Source of the DNA: JBBRCX01 sp038204465
GTDB lineage: Bacteria > Planctomycetota > Phycisphaerae > Tepidisphaerales > Tepidisphaeraceae
Assembly (NCBI GenBank): GCA_038204465.1
Contig: JBBRCX010000006.1
Span: 1-64,000, forward strand
Length of the DNA stretch: 64,000 bases
Direction of reading: 5' to 3'
The translations under genes and the position numbers were made by a program. The notes below the pieces were generated by a model, which searched no databases, was not told where the DNA came from, and was given only the letters and a program-made list of their open reading frames with translations. Below are positions 7,798 through 16,681 of this stretch, piece by piece (positions within the stretch are counted from its first letter, which is position 1; every line of letters begins with the position of its first letter).

Positions 7798-10494
7798 TTA
7801 CAGGAGCGTCGCGCTCCCGGCGACCACGACGCAGGAACCGCCGCGGCATTCGATCTCTGCGAATTCCGTTGGCGCGGCGAGGCGCAGATGAACGGAACCG
7901 GCGTGCACCGCATCGCCGTTACAGATCACTACCGACTGAACTTCGCCCTCGCGCGAATACCGCACCACGCATAGTTCTGCGTTCGTCTCCAGGTCCAGTT
8001 CAGCAGTCCGCAACAGCGGTCCGCCGCCGCGTCCCAGCGGGTCCTCGACGTCGCGGCAGACGATCACATCGCGTCGCCCATCGGCCAGCGTGACCTCGAC
8101 TCCCACGTCCGCGTCCGAAGCCCGCTCGCCCTTCGCGGTTTCCAAAATAAGTCTGCGCGCGCCGGCGAGCTTCGATGCGTTTTCGTAAGGCTCCACTACC
8201 GCCACGAAGGTGGATTCGAGCGGTTCTGCCTGCGCCGTTCGGCGGGTCATCACCGTTGGGACCCACACTTCGTCGGTGCCGTCGTAGCTGCCGGGGGTGA
8301 CCCATGACTCGCAAAGCGAGGCGCTGGCTTCATGCGTCAGGTCGATGTAACGGAGGTGAACATCGGCGCCGGACGGCAGATAGCCGTAGCGGTCGTCCAC
8401 GCGCCAATCGATTTCCCAGCCGGCGACGGCGGAGGGGTCGGTGCGGAAGGCGCGCATCTCCGTTTCGTGGCCAAAATCAGGCGCCGGCGAAAGCGTGAGC
8501 CCGCGCGTGCTCACCGTAGCGAAATGGCTGTGCTGGAACTTCGCGTGGTCTTTGCCGCCGACGGCGCGAAAGACGTCGAGCACGTAAGAATCGTCATCCG
8601 AAGTGTCGATCATCATCACGGTGCGCTCGAACTGCCGCATCGGTGTAACGTCCTTCAGGATTTGGGGGCCCGATGCCCGCACCGCCCGGAACCGCTTGCC
8701 AATTGCCCACAGGGTGGTCCGTCCGTCGTGGGTGGGCGCCGTCTCGAAGAGCTGCGACTGACCGTCCACGACGACCGTGTTGTGCGACGCGGTGCGCATG
8801 TACCACTGCGCCCGCTTTGACACCCAGCCGCCGTAGTGAAGCGGCGGGTAGCCGAAGTCGGGCATGAGGTCCAGGCCCTTGGCGAAGAGCCCAAGGTTCA
8901 TTCCATCGCCGTGCCCGTGGCCTCCCGCGGCGTCGTAGTCGAGCCAGACGGCCCGTGCGCTTTCCCCTTCGCCCGCGCGCAGGATCGCCAGGTGCCACTG
9001 CTGTTTATTCACGGAGCCCAGCCGCAGCGTTGGCCCTTCGCGGGCGATCACTGCCCTCACCTTTTCCCCAAACCGCTCCGGGTTCGCTTCCCACAGGTCG
9101 TGGGGCAGGCCATCGAGCTGGTTGCCGTTGGCGTGATAGAGCACCTGCACATACGCTGCGTCGCCTGTCGCTTCAAAGAGCTTCCACATGAACGTGAACA
9201 TCGAAGGGGCCAGGCTCGCATGCGGCTGCAGCGGCACGCCAACGTATTGGGGCGCCCGGCCGGCAAACCAGAGGGTGTCGCCGGCGGGCGGGTAATACTG
9301 CTGCATGCACCAGGTGTCGATGTGAAACCGCCAGGTCTGCCGCAGCGTCGGAAATCGTTCGATCAATTCGTTGAGCAGCCCCGGCTCGGCGCGGTCCAGG
9401 TGGGCCAGCAGCTCGCTGAGCCGCTGCATGGTGAAGGATGTGTAATTGGCCAGGCCCTTTTCTCCCGTCACCCCATCGACGGCCGTTCCCCTGGGAATGA
9501 TCTCATCGAGAATCTCGACGACTGCGCCGCGGTTCTCGCGCCATCCGAGGACGGCGAAGAGCACCGCGCGCGTGACATGCGCGGCCGGGTAGTTGCAGTG
9601 GACCTTTTCTGGGTTTTCCAGCGCATCGCGCAGGATGCCGCGATCGATGTTTCGGCGCACATCCTCCGGCGTCTGTTTCGGGTGCGATATACCGAAGCGT
9701 CGCGCCTTCTCGGAGAGAAATGCGCACAGGCCGTGGAGCTTTGGCAGTGCCGAAAGGACGCGGTCGTAGCCCAGCGCCATCTCGCGCGTCTCGTCGTTGG
9801 CATCGTGCCAGGTTGACACGTAGCCGCTGCGGGGCGGGCCCTCGTACATGATGCCCTGCTTGCCGAAATCAAAGCTGGGGTAAAGGTCGGCGACACGGTC
9901 CAGCAGCAACAGCGTCTTGTGCGCATAGGTCAGCTCGCCGGTGAGGACGTAGGCGGCTGAAAGGTTTTCGATGCCGCGGCAGATGACCTGTTTCCACGCT
10001 CCGTGGATGAGATACGCAGCGATGAACCGCCAGCGGTGCTCGCCTTGTGCATAACCGCCGCCATCGTCGACGCCGTACAGGTGCAGCGGGTCGGCGGGGT
10101 CGGGATGATCTACGTTGAACAGCAGCGCGCGGTCGGCGCGGGCGGAGTCGAAGACGTTGTGTTCGTCCAGTCCGGAGCGGTAGAAGGCCGCGAAGTCATT
10201 CCTGGGGAAATGATCGCCGCAATGCGGGCACTGCATCTTCCACGGCGCCTGCAGCGGGCGCGATTGCCATTGGTACATCGGCACCGGCTTCTTACAGGCG
10301 GGACAAAACCCGTTGGACCAGACCTGCCAGGCGCGCGGCAGCGTCGGCCCGAACATCAGGTCCCAGAGCTGATCATCGGACAGGCGCATCCACGGTTGGG
10401 CGGCCTCCACGGCGCGCCGCTGCGCTTCGGAGGCCCAGGGATATTTTTGGGCGTTGGTCCGCGCCCGCTGCACCATCTCGTCGGTCACGAACAT
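7798..10494 (-). CDS. heparinase II/III-like polysaccharide lyase
   Basis: ATG 10494 follows GGGAG at good spacing; a TTG 34 codons upstream is in frame but less likely. The product, about 898 residues, has an N-terminal alpha/alpha-toroid and a C-terminal beta-sandwich with AAGGHGHGDGMNLGLF and ASHNTVVVDGQSQ. This arrangement fits heparinase II/III-family lyases, which cleave uronic-acid-containing polysaccharides by beta-elimination. Near the N-terminus two Cys pairs (CPACKK and CPHCGDHFP) look like a zinc ribbon. No signal peptide is evident from this start, which is odd for an enzyme acting on external polymers; either it works inside the cell or the start is wrong. The substrate is unknown. 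Confidence 0.65.
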   Translation of the reverse strand: MFVTDEMVQRARTNAQKYPWASEAQRRAVEAAQPWMRLSDDQLWDLMFGPTLPRAWQVWSNGFCPACKKPVPMYQWQSRPLQAPWKMQCPHCGDHFPRNDFAAFYRSGLDEHNVFDSARADRALLFNVDHPDPADPLHLYGVDDGGGYAQGEHRWRFIAAYLIHGAWKQVICRGIENLSAAYVLTGELTYAHKTLLLLDRVADLYPSFDFGKQGIMYEGPPRSGYVSTWHDANDETREMALGYDRVLSALPKLHGLCAFLSEKARRFGISHPKQTPEDVRRNIDRGILRDALENPEKVHCNYPAAHVTRAVLFAVLGWRENRGAVVEILDEIIPRGTAVDGVTGEKGLANYTSFTMQRLSELLAHLDRAEPGLLNELIERFPTLRQTWRFHIDTWCMQQYYPPAGDTLWFAGRAPQYVGVPLQPHASLAPSMFTFMWKLFEATGDAAYVQVLYHANGNQLDGLPHDLWEANPERFGEKVRAVIAREGPTLRLGSVNKQQWHLAILRAGEGESARAVWLDYDAAGGHGHGDGMNLGLFAKGLDLMPDFGYPPLHYGGWVSKRAQWYMRTASHNTVVVDGQSQLFETAPTHDGRTTLWAIGKRFRAVRASGPQILKDVTPMRQFERTVMMIDTSDDDSYVLDVFRAVGGKDHAKFQHSHFATVSTRGLTLSPAPDFGHETEMRAFRTDPSAVAGWEIDWRVDDRYGYLPSGADVHLRYIDLTHEASASLCESWVTPGSYDGTDEVWVPTVMTRRTAQAEPLESTFVAVVEPYENASKLAGARRLILETAKGERASDADVGVEVTLADGRRDVIVCRDVEDPLGRGGGPLLRTAELDLETNAELCVVRYSREGEVQSVVICNGDAVHAGSVHLRLAAPTEFAEIECRGGSCVVVAGSATLL

Positions 10495-10665
10495 TTCTCG
10501 GCTCCCGTCGTGGGCCGCAGATGGTAGCAGAACAGCGGGGACCGTCGGCGAGTTCAGGGGCGGTAGTCGGCGGGACGCCCCAGCTTCTTTCTTCAACAGC
10601 GAGGTACTCTGGCGACGGCGTCTTAGACTCGGGTGCGTTCGTTTGCGACGTGGCGGACGGTGCCC

Positions 10666-10790
10666 CTGTTTACAGGCCGCAAAACCGATCGTGTTGCTCC
10701 GAGCGATAGTTAGGTGTCTGTAAGGATTTTTAGTTGCTTTTTTCGCCGCCGCAGGCTATGCCATGGGGAGGGATAGGTCTTTGTAAACAG
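10666..10790. promoter_or_regulatory. possible operator pair before the XRE-S24 regulator
   Basis: CTGTTTACAG occurs at 10666-10675. Its near-reverse complement TTGTAAACAG lies at 10781-10790, two bases before the regulator's ATG. The second site would sit over the ribosome binding region. The spacing and orientation suit an autoregulatory LexA-like repressor, but this is inference from sequence alone. Confidence 0.35.
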
Positions 10791-10792
10791 CT

Positions 10793-11641
10793 ATGGAAGC
10801 CTTGGGACCGAAAATTCGCCGGCAGCGCCGCCGGCTCGGCTTGACGCTCGATGAGCTGGCCGGGCGGACGGGAATTTCCAAGCCTTATTTATCGCTGATC
10901 GAGACCGGGCGCGTACCCAATCCGCCCAGCGATCCGAAGCTGCGCAAGCTCGAGCAGACGCTGGGGTTTTCGGCGAACGAGCTGCTGAGCCAGGCCCACC
11001 TGCAGCGCACGCCGCGGGACGTGCGGGCGGTGCTGCAGTCGCTGTTGAAGCAGCGAAATGGCAACGGCGCCGGGCACCAGGGCGCGAATGCGACGGCGGT
11101 CGCGACGGGTCCTGATGGCACGGACGCGAATGGCGCCGCCGCGGCGCTGAGCCTGGACGAGGCTTACCTTTCGGGCGTGTTGCAGGACCTGGTGGATAAG
11201 GCGGCTCCGAACGTCGAGCGCGTGCGCACCAACGTCGTGCCGGTCATCAATCGGGTGTCGGCGGGGTATCCGCGCGACTTCACCGACCTGTCGTATCCGC
11301 CGCGCGTGGCGGACGATTACGTCGGCTGCCCTGACATTCAGGACCCGGAGGCGTTCGCGGCCCGCGTGCACGGGGACAGCATGACGCCCAAGTATCGCGA
11401 GGGCGACATCGTCATCTTCTCACCAGCCCTGGGAACGCGCGACGGCGACGACTCCTTTGTTCGATTCAGCGACGGGCAGACGACGTTCAAGCGCGTCTTC
11501 TTCGAAAACGGCGACGGCGGCACGCCGGTCATCCGCCTGCAGCCGCGGAATGAGCGCTACCGCGCCCAGGTCATTCCTTCCGAGCAGATCTCCGGGCTGT
11601 ACAAAGCGGTCTATCGGTATCAGCGGGTGGATCAGGATTGA
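10793..11641 (+). CDS. XRE-family regulator with S24 (LexA-type) peptidase domain
   Basis: 282 residues. An N-terminal XRE helix-turn-helix (about 6-65, with LTLDELAGRTGISKPYLSLIE) is joined by a Gly/Ala-rich linker to a C-terminal S24 domain. That domain contains VHGDSMTPKYREGDIVI (Ser196 in GDSM) and TTFKRV (Lys233), the serine-lysine dyad of LexA/CI self-cleavage. SAGYP (Ala157-Gly158) lies before the dyad where a scissile Ala-Gly bond is expected. It may therefore be a repressor inactivated by damage- or stress-induced autocleavage. The HTH is of the CI/XRE kind, not the winged helix of classical LexA. The upstream gene is divergent; a candidate operator pair lies between. Confidence 0.8.
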   Translation: MEALGPKIRRQRRRLGLTLDELAGRTGISKPYLSLIETGRVPNPPSDPKLRKLEQTLGFSANELLSQAHLQRTPRDVRAVLQSLLKQRNGNGAGHQGANATAVATGPDGTDANGAAAALSLDEAYLSGVLQDLVDKAAPNVERVRTNVVPVINRVSAGYPRDFTDLSYPPRVADDYVGCPDIQDPEAFAARVHGDSMTPKYREGDIVIFSPALGTRDGDDSFVRFSDGQTTFKRVFFENGDGGTPVIRLQPRNERYRAQVIPSEQISGLYKAVYRYQRVDQD

Positions 11642-11650
11642 ATCAGTTTC

Positions 11651-11686
11651 GATTTTTGATTTGCGATTTTTGATTTGCGATTTGTG
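11651..11686. repeat. A+T-rich short tandem repeat
   Basis: Two perfect 14-base units GATTTTTGATTTGC (11651-11664, 11665-11678) and a partial third follow the stop of the regulator. Similar A+T-rich phrases occur at 13381-13408 and 50991-51025, in otherwise GC-rich DNA. Confidence 0.7.
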
Positions 11687-11774
11687 TTCTCGCCGCGGCG
11701 ACTCTGCTTCGCCACGTACAGGTGTAAAGACCGAATCATGAAGGAACGCGGCAGAAAGCATTCCCCGTCGAGCT

Positions 11775-12035
11775 TCACGCAGGCATAAACTTGTCGCCCT
11801 TTCCCCAGTGACGGCTTGATGCGTCGATACTGCGTTGCAGGAACTTTCGCGTTTCGGGCTTGGTGCCGTTGAAGTAGCCGGGCTCGAGGAGCCAGGGCTG
11901 GTTGGTGAAGTAATCGTGGTTGGTGGGGACGGACTGGCGGGCGTAGCTGAACATGACGGTGCGGCGGGGCTTGTCGGCGGCCCTCCCGCGGTAGTGACTA
12001 TTACGCAATCGAAGATGGGCGGCGGCGTAGAGCAA
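11775..12035 (-). pseudogene. C-terminal remnant of a phytanoyl-CoA dioxygenase-like protein
   Basis: The minus strand encodes LRNSHYRGRAADKPRRTVMF, then SYARQSVPTNHDYF. The pattern of a basic cluster, PRR, a beta strand and then a Tyr/Arg tail resembles the C-terminal end of PhyH-type Fe(II)/2-oxoglutarate dioxygenases. The HxD iron-binding half is absent upstream, and the only possible start is TTG with no ribosome binding site. I read it as a decayed fragment. A complete PhyH protein is present at 59230-59967 but is not closely similar. The surrounding interval 11687-12133 holds nothing else I can support. Confidence 0.35.
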
Positions 12036-12133
12036 AATTTAAGGCCATCCGGGCGCGACCGCGAGGCGATTAGCAGAGTGGCAGAACCGCCGGCGGCGGA
12101 TTGCCTGCGCTGAAACGTATGACTGGGAAAACG

Positions 12134-12499
12134 TTACATTTCTACCCACACCGGGGGCGGAGTGATCTGTTCTTCGGGACGCTTCCCGGCATCAGGACGC
12201 CCGGTGCCGGCCAGGCGGCTGATGGCGCGGACCTCCATGTCGTGATCGCAGAGCATCTGGCAGCTGAGCCGCAGGCCGGGCTGGTTGATCAGTCCGCGGG
12301 TGGTGAGGACGGACTTTTCGGCCTGCGTCATCTTCGCGGGCTCACCAGCGAGGAACTCGACGCGGCAGGTGGTGCAGCGTGCGTTGCCGCCGCAGGCGTG
12401 AAGCTGATCGATCTTCGCCTCGTCGATCAGCGCATTGACGAGCCGCTTGCCTTGAGGGACTTCAACTTTGCCGGCGCCTTCGACGATCAGTGTTGGCAT
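12134..12499 (-). CDS. [2Fe-2S] ferredoxin
   Basis: 121 residues; ATG 12499 follows AAGGAG. HACGGNARCTTC followed by LSCQ gives the four cysteines of a plant/adrenodoxin-type [2Fe-2S] cluster, with the typical N-terminal beta-grasp (LIVEGAGKVEVPQGKRLVNA). It is a soluble one-electron carrier. The partner is unknown; a ferredoxin-NADP reductase lies far away at 54413 and an oxygenase-like remnant just downstream. A C-terminal extension rich in Pro (RPEEQITPPPVW) is not part of the cluster fold. Confidence 0.9.
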   Translation of the reverse strand: MPTLIVEGAGKVEVPQGKRLVNALIDEAKIDQLHACGGNARCTTCRVEFLAGEPAKMTQAEKSVLTTRGLINQPGLRLSCQMLCDHDMEVRAISRLAGTGRPDAGKRPEEQITPPPVWVEM

Positions 12500-12524
12500 G
12501 TGGTCTCCTTCACCGCGTTGTAGC

Positions 12525-12543
12525 GGCAGCTTCGCAAGCTGCC
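12525..12543. repeat. small palindrome upstream of the ferredoxin gene
   Basis: GGCAGCTT-CGC-AAGCTGCC forms an 8-bp stem with a three-base loop, and GAAGCGTCAGCTTC follows closely at 12557-12570. It could be a terminator stem for plsY's strand neighbour or a dispersed palindromic repeat. Confidence 0.4.
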
Positions 12544-12582
12544 AAGGGAACAGGAAGCGTCAGCTTCCGAATCGCGGATCGC

Positions 12583-13302
12583 TTAGTGTCGCTCCGGGGC
12601 GCCCTGGGCATTCGGGGGAGGGGGAGCCGGTTCGTCCGCCGGCACACGTGGCGGCGAGAATCGGTGTTCGGTGCCGGACATCAATCGCGCCAGATTTCCT
12701 CGATGCTTCACCACGATCAATGCCGCGATGAGGATCGCGAAGGCAAGGAGGGGCCACTGCTCCCCTGTGACCGGCCAACCGCGCCACAGCCCCACGCAGA
12801 GGTAGGCGATGGGGAATACGATCGCGCCCACCACCGAGGCGATGCTGATGTAGCGCGTTAGCTTCCACATCGCGAACCAGATGACCGCGGCGGCCAGGCC
12901 CGGCGCGGTGTAGTAGGGGAATAGCCCGAGCACGACCCCGGTGCTGGTGGCGACTCCCTTGCCTCCTTTGAATTTAAGGAACGCGCTGAACATGTGCCCG
13001 AGAATGGCCGCCAACCCAACCAGCAGCCAGAGCAGAAATGTCTGATGTCCCGCGGGCTGATGACGAAGCAGCGCCCACGCCGCCAGCATGGGCAGGAGCC
13101 CCTTGAGCAGGTCGAGCACGAAAACGAGTGCGAAGAACCGGGGGCCGAGCAGGCGGCCGACGTTGGTTGCCCCGATGTTTCCGCTGCCGGCGTTGCGCGG
13201 GTCGACCCCCTGGCTTTGACCGACGATCAGCCCAAATGGTATGGATCCGAGCAGATAGGCAAGCGGAACCAGCAGGCAGACAAGCGGTGCAGCGCGGGGC
13301 AT
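12583..13302 (-). CDS. plsY: glycerol-3-phosphate acyltransferase PlsY
   Basis: PlsY acylates glycerol-3-phosphate with acyl-phosphate, the first step of phospholipid synthesis, in the cytoplasmic membrane. The 239-residue protein has about five membrane segments and the three family motifs: SIPFG near the N-terminus, NAGSGNIGATNVGR, and FKGGKGVATSTG, followed by a GxxxG-type last loop. The C-terminus has an extra Pro-rich tail. ATG 13302 is well placed. The gene is followed by the ferredoxin gene 83 bases downstream on the same strand. plsX is not in the window. Confidence 0.95.
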   Translation of the reverse strand: MPRAAPLVCLLVPLAYLLGSIPFGLIVGQSQGVDPRNAGSGNIGATNVGRLLGPRFFALVFVLDLLKGLLPMLAAWALLRHQPAGHQTFLLWLLVGLAAILGHMFSAFLKFKGGKGVATSTGVVLGLFPYYTAPGLAAAVIWFAMWKLTRYISIASVVGAIVFPIAYLCVGLWRGWPVTGEQWPLLAFAILIAALIVVKHRGNLARLMSGTEHRFSPPRVPADEPAPPPPNAQGAPERH

Positions 13303-13386
13303 CAGTCGTCGTTTTACCCGAAGGGATTCGGCCTCAGAAGGGACGTTCTCGGCGGAGATGCACAGAGGGGGCGGGCGGAAGAGATT

Positions 13387-14406
13387 TCAGACTTGTGATT
13401 TGAGATCGGCGAGGTGTTGTCCGATCTCCGCTCGTTCGCGGCCAATTTCGGGTTTTGCCTCTTCGCAGATTCGTGGGCCGTGCCCTTCGAATCCAAGCGT
13501 TTCGCGGACGACGTAGAGCGGGCGCTGCTTGATCTCTTCGTACATGCGGCCGATGTATTCGCCGAGGATCCCGGTGCAGATCAGCTGGACGCCGCCGAGA
13601 AAAAGCACGCAGAGCACGATCGTCGTGAAGCCGCTGCCTGACTGCTTGTGGAAGACGAAGAACGTCGCGAGGTAGAAAGCCGCCAGCAGGAAGGCGACGA
13701 ATGAAACGAAGAAACCCATCCAGGTCGCGACGCGGAGCGGCTTGTAGCTGAAGCTGAACATCGCGTCCATCGCGTAATGCACCAGGCGGCGCATCGACTG
13801 CTTCGGCTGCCCCGACGCCCGCGCCTGCCGCTCATAGCTGATCGTCGCCTGCTTAAACCCGAGCCAGCCGCGCAAGCCTGGAATGAATCGATTGCGCTCC
13901 GGAAGCCGGTTGAATTCGTCAACCACCGCGCGGTCCATGAGCCCGAACATTCCCGCGTCCGGCCCGTGCGGCAGATCGCTGACCATGCGCATGAGAGGAT
14001 AGAACAGCCGCATCCCCAGCCCGCGCGGCCCGCGCTCGGCCCGCGCGTTGCGCCGCCCCAGCACGACCTCAAAGCCCTCGCGCCACTTCGCGACCAGCCG
14101 GGGGATCAGCTCCGGCGGGTCCTGGAGATCGCCGTCGATCAACACGACGCAGTCTCCCAGCGCGTGGCGCACGCCCGCGGTGACCGCGGGTTGGTGTCCG
14201 AAGTTGCGCGAGAGCTCGATGAGCTTCACGCGTGGGTCCTGAGCGTGAAACGCGCGGATGATTTGCGCCGATGCATCGTCGCTCCCGTCGTTGATGAAGA
14301 TGAGCTCCCAGTCGAGGTCTGCGCCGTTCAGAGCGGCGGCGACACGGCGGCGAAATTCCGGCAGGTTGGCTTCCTCGTTGAAAATGGGGGCGACCACGGA
14401 GATCAC
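13387..14406 (-). CDS. GT2 glycosyltransferase, polyprenyl-phosphate type (DPM1/GtrB-like)
   Basis: From a GTG at 14406 the protein starts ISVVAPIFNEEANLPEF, the usual beginning for this family; an in-frame TTG at 14445 is possible and neither has a clear ribosome binding site. It contains FINDGSDD, LIDGDLQDPPELI (DxD metal-nucleotide site) and a C-terminal pair of membrane helices (about residues 220-290). Such enzymes move a sugar from a nucleotide donor onto polyprenyl phosphate at the membrane. The C-terminal cytoplasmic tail is charged. It is transcribed in the same direction as asnB upstream. Confidence 0.85.
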   Translation of the reverse strand: MISVVAPIFNEEANLPEFRRRVAAALNGADLDWELIFINDGSDDASAQIIRAFHAQDPRVKLIELSRNFGHQPAVTAGVRHALGDCVVLIDGDLQDPPELIPRLVAKWREGFEVVLGRRNARAERGPRGLGMRLFYPLMRMVSDLPHGPDAGMFGLMDRAVVDEFNRLPERNRFIPGLRGWLGFKQATISYERQARASGQPKQSMRRLVHYAMDAMFSFSYKPLRVATWMGFFVSFVAFLLAAFYLATFFVFHKQSGSGFTTIVLCVLFLGGVQLICTGILGEYIGRMYEEIKQRPLYVVRETLGFEGHGPRICEEAKPEIGRERAEIGQHLADLKSQV

Positions 14407-14491
14407 GGCGCGAATGATAACCGGGGGAGCGGGGATGATGGGCAATCACATGCTGCGAGTTCGCGCGAGCACTTTACAACGAACATGATCG

Positions 14492-14512
14492 GCACGGGCG
14501 AGACGCCCGTGC
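14492..14512. repeat. perfect palindrome between the GT2 gene and asnB
   Basis: GCACGGGCG-AGA-CGCCCGTGC is a 9-bp stem with a three-base loop at the asnB stop codon. It may end asnB transcription, though no T-run follows, or be a dispersed palindromic repeat. Confidence 0.55.
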
Positions 14513-16440
14513 TACGGGGTGGCGCGTCGGTCGCTCCACCACAGCTCGAGCATCAGGAGCGCGTAGAGGCGCTGGGAATGGTCGGCGCGCTGGGCCTGAT
14601 GTTCCTCGAGAAGGCGTCGAAGGGTTTCGTGGTCGAAATGGGAGGAGGCGAAGGAATGCGTCGCGAACAGCAGGTCGTTGAGCATCTCGCGGAGGCCGGC
14701 GCGGAGCCAGTCGCCGATGGGGACTGCGAAGCCCATTTTTCTGCGGCGGAAGACCCAGGCCGGCAGGTCGCAGCGGAACGCTTCGCGCAGCAACCGCTTC
14801 GAGCCGCCGCCCAGGACCAGGGAGGTTGGGAGCGACGCGGCGAAATGGACGAGTTGGTGGTCCATGAAGGGGCTGCGCACCTCCAGAGCATGCAGCATCG
14901 ACGCGGCGTCCAGCTTGAAGAGCAGATCGCCGGGGAGATAGGTCACGCGGTCGGTGGCCAGCGCCGCCTGGACCCCATCGCGCCTGGCGGCGGCGTACTT
15001 CTCGAACGTCTCCTCCACCCGATCGCGATGCGGAAGGGAGCGACGGAAATCATCGCGCAGGAGCGCGGATAGGGTCTCGGCATCGAACAGGCGCAGGTAA
15101 CTGCTGTAGCGTGCGCCTGCGGGACGATCGAGGGTTGAGGCGAAGCGCCTGAAGCGCGCGGCGAGGGATCTAGGATGGACCGCGCGCAACCCCTCCCACT
15201 CGGTGGATGCGATGAGGGCGCGAACGCGGCCCGGGAGCCTCTGCAGGCGCTGCGACAGCGCGAGCGCGCGGTAGCGGTCGTAGCCGCCGAACAGCTCGTC
15301 GCCCCCGTCGCCGCTGAGCGCGACCAGGACGTGTTTGCGTGTTTCGCGCGACAGATAGTGCGTGGGGAGCGCTGAGGAATCGGCGAACGGCTCGCCGAAG
15401 ACTTTGGCCAGTTTCGGCAGGTCCTGCGCCGCATCAGGCCGCACTACAAACCGCCGGTGCTGGGTCCCAAGGTGCTGCGCGACGGCAGCGGCGTACTCGG
15501 TCTCATCGTAGCGCGGGTCGTCGAAGCCGATGGAAAACGTGAGGACCGGCTGATCAGTCGGCACTGACGCCTTCATCGCCGCGGCGATGACCGCGCTGTC
15601 GATGCCTCCGGAGAGAAAGCAGCCGAGCGGCACGTCCGACACGAGCTGGCGGGCCACGGCGCGGCGTACCAAGCGCCGGGTTTCTTCCACCGGATCAGGC
15701 GACGGCGATGGTGTCGCCTGGGGCCGGGCATTCGGATCGAAATAGGAACTTTCGGTCGTGCGCCCGCCGCGCACGTCGAGGCGCCGCCACGAGGCCGGCG
15801 GAAGCTTGTGCACGCCCTGGTAGATGGTCGCGCCCTCATCGATGTATCCCCAGCGCAGATACTCGGCCACCGCTGCGGGGTCGGTCCTGGATTCAAACCA
15901 TGGGAGCGCTGCCAGGGCGGGAAGCTCGCTGGCGAAAGCGAAGGCTCCGGCGCTCTGCATATACACGAGCGGTTTCTGCCCCATTCGGTCGCGCGCCAGG
16001 AAGAGCGCGCCGCCCGGCTCATCCCACACGGCGAAGGCGAACATCCCCTCCAGGCGCTCGCAGCAAGCCTCGCCCCACGCGTCGTAACCGAGGAGCAGGA
16101 CTTCCGTGTCGCAGTTCGTCCGCCACGCGTAATCGGGGCGCAAGGTTTCCAGCTCCCTGCGCAGCTCCTTGAAGTTGTAGATCTCCCCGTTAAAGACGAG
16201 CCACTTGCCTGCGCCATCGGTGAAAGGCTGGTTCGCGCGCGGGTCAGGGTCGATGATCGCCAGGCGGGCATGCACCAGCCCGGCCTGAGGGCGCTGGCGC
16301 GTCGGCTCCTGCTCGTGATTGAGGAACGATCCATCGCCGTCCGGGCCGCGGTGGGAAATGGGCGCGAATATTCTCGCCAGGGTTTCGCGCGTCGAGCGAA
16401 ACCGATCTTCCCACGCAACCACGCCGGCGAAGCCGCACAT
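14512..16440 (-). CDS. asnB: asparagine synthase (glutamine-hydrolysing)
   Basis: Converts aspartate, glutamine and ATP to asparagine, or amidates a related substrate. The protein starts MCGFAGVV, with Cys2 as glutaminase nucleophile, followed by SHRGPDGDG and LVFNGEIYNF in the class II amidotransferase domain (about 1-210). The synthetase domain has VPLGCFLSGGIDSAVIAAA (PP-loop SGGxDS) and VALSGDGGDELFGGYDRY. The 642-residue length is normal for bacterial AsnB. The context next to a polyprenyl-phosphate glycosyltransferase is common for AsnB paralogues in surface-polysaccharide clusters, so a role in amidating a cell-surface sugar is possible. Confidence 0.93.
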   Translation of the reverse strand: MCGFAGVVAWEDRFRSTRETLARIFAPISHRGPDGDGSFLNHEQEPTRQRPQAGLVHARLAIIDPDPRANQPFTDGAGKWLVFNGEIYNFKELRRELETLRPDYAWRTNCDTEVLLLGYDAWGEACCERLEGMFAFAVWDEPGGALFLARDRMGQKPLVYMQSAGAFAFASELPALAALPWFESRTDPAAVAEYLRWGYIDEGATIYQGVHKLPPASWRRLDVRGGRTTESSYFDPNARPQATPSPSPDPVEETRRLVRRAVARQLVSDVPLGCFLSGGIDSAVIAAAMKASVPTDQPVLTFSIGFDDPRYDETEYAAAVAQHLGTQHRRFVVRPDAAQDLPKLAKVFGEPFADSSALPTHYLSRETRKHVLVALSGDGGDELFGGYDRYRALALSQRLQRLPGRVRALIASTEWEGLRAVHPRSLAARFRRFASTLDRPAGARYSSYLRLFDAETLSALLRDDFRRSLPHRDRVEETFEKYAAARRDGVQAALATDRVTYLPGDLLFKLDAASMLHALEVRSPFMDHQLVHFAASLPTSLVLGGGSKRLLREAFRCDLPAWVFRRRKMGFAVPIGDWLRAGLREMLNDLLFATHSFASSHFDHETLRRLLEEHQAQRADHSQRLYALLMLELWWSDRRATP

Positions 16441-16681
16441 ACCTGGATCCTGCGCTAGACGACGTCCCGCCCCGCCGGCAAACGATTCGGAGCCCGCCGT
16501 GTCCGAACCTCGCGTGCCGGTGAGCGCTGCACGCGCGATCGGCGATAGTGACTGCGACGCGCGCGTGCCGAATCTTATAATCGATAACCGTATCCGCGAT
16601 GCATAGCGGGGATGCGACCGCGCGGTCGCGGCGAAACAGGCCGGTCGGATGCGCCGCGTGGATTCGCGTCAAGGAGTTGAG

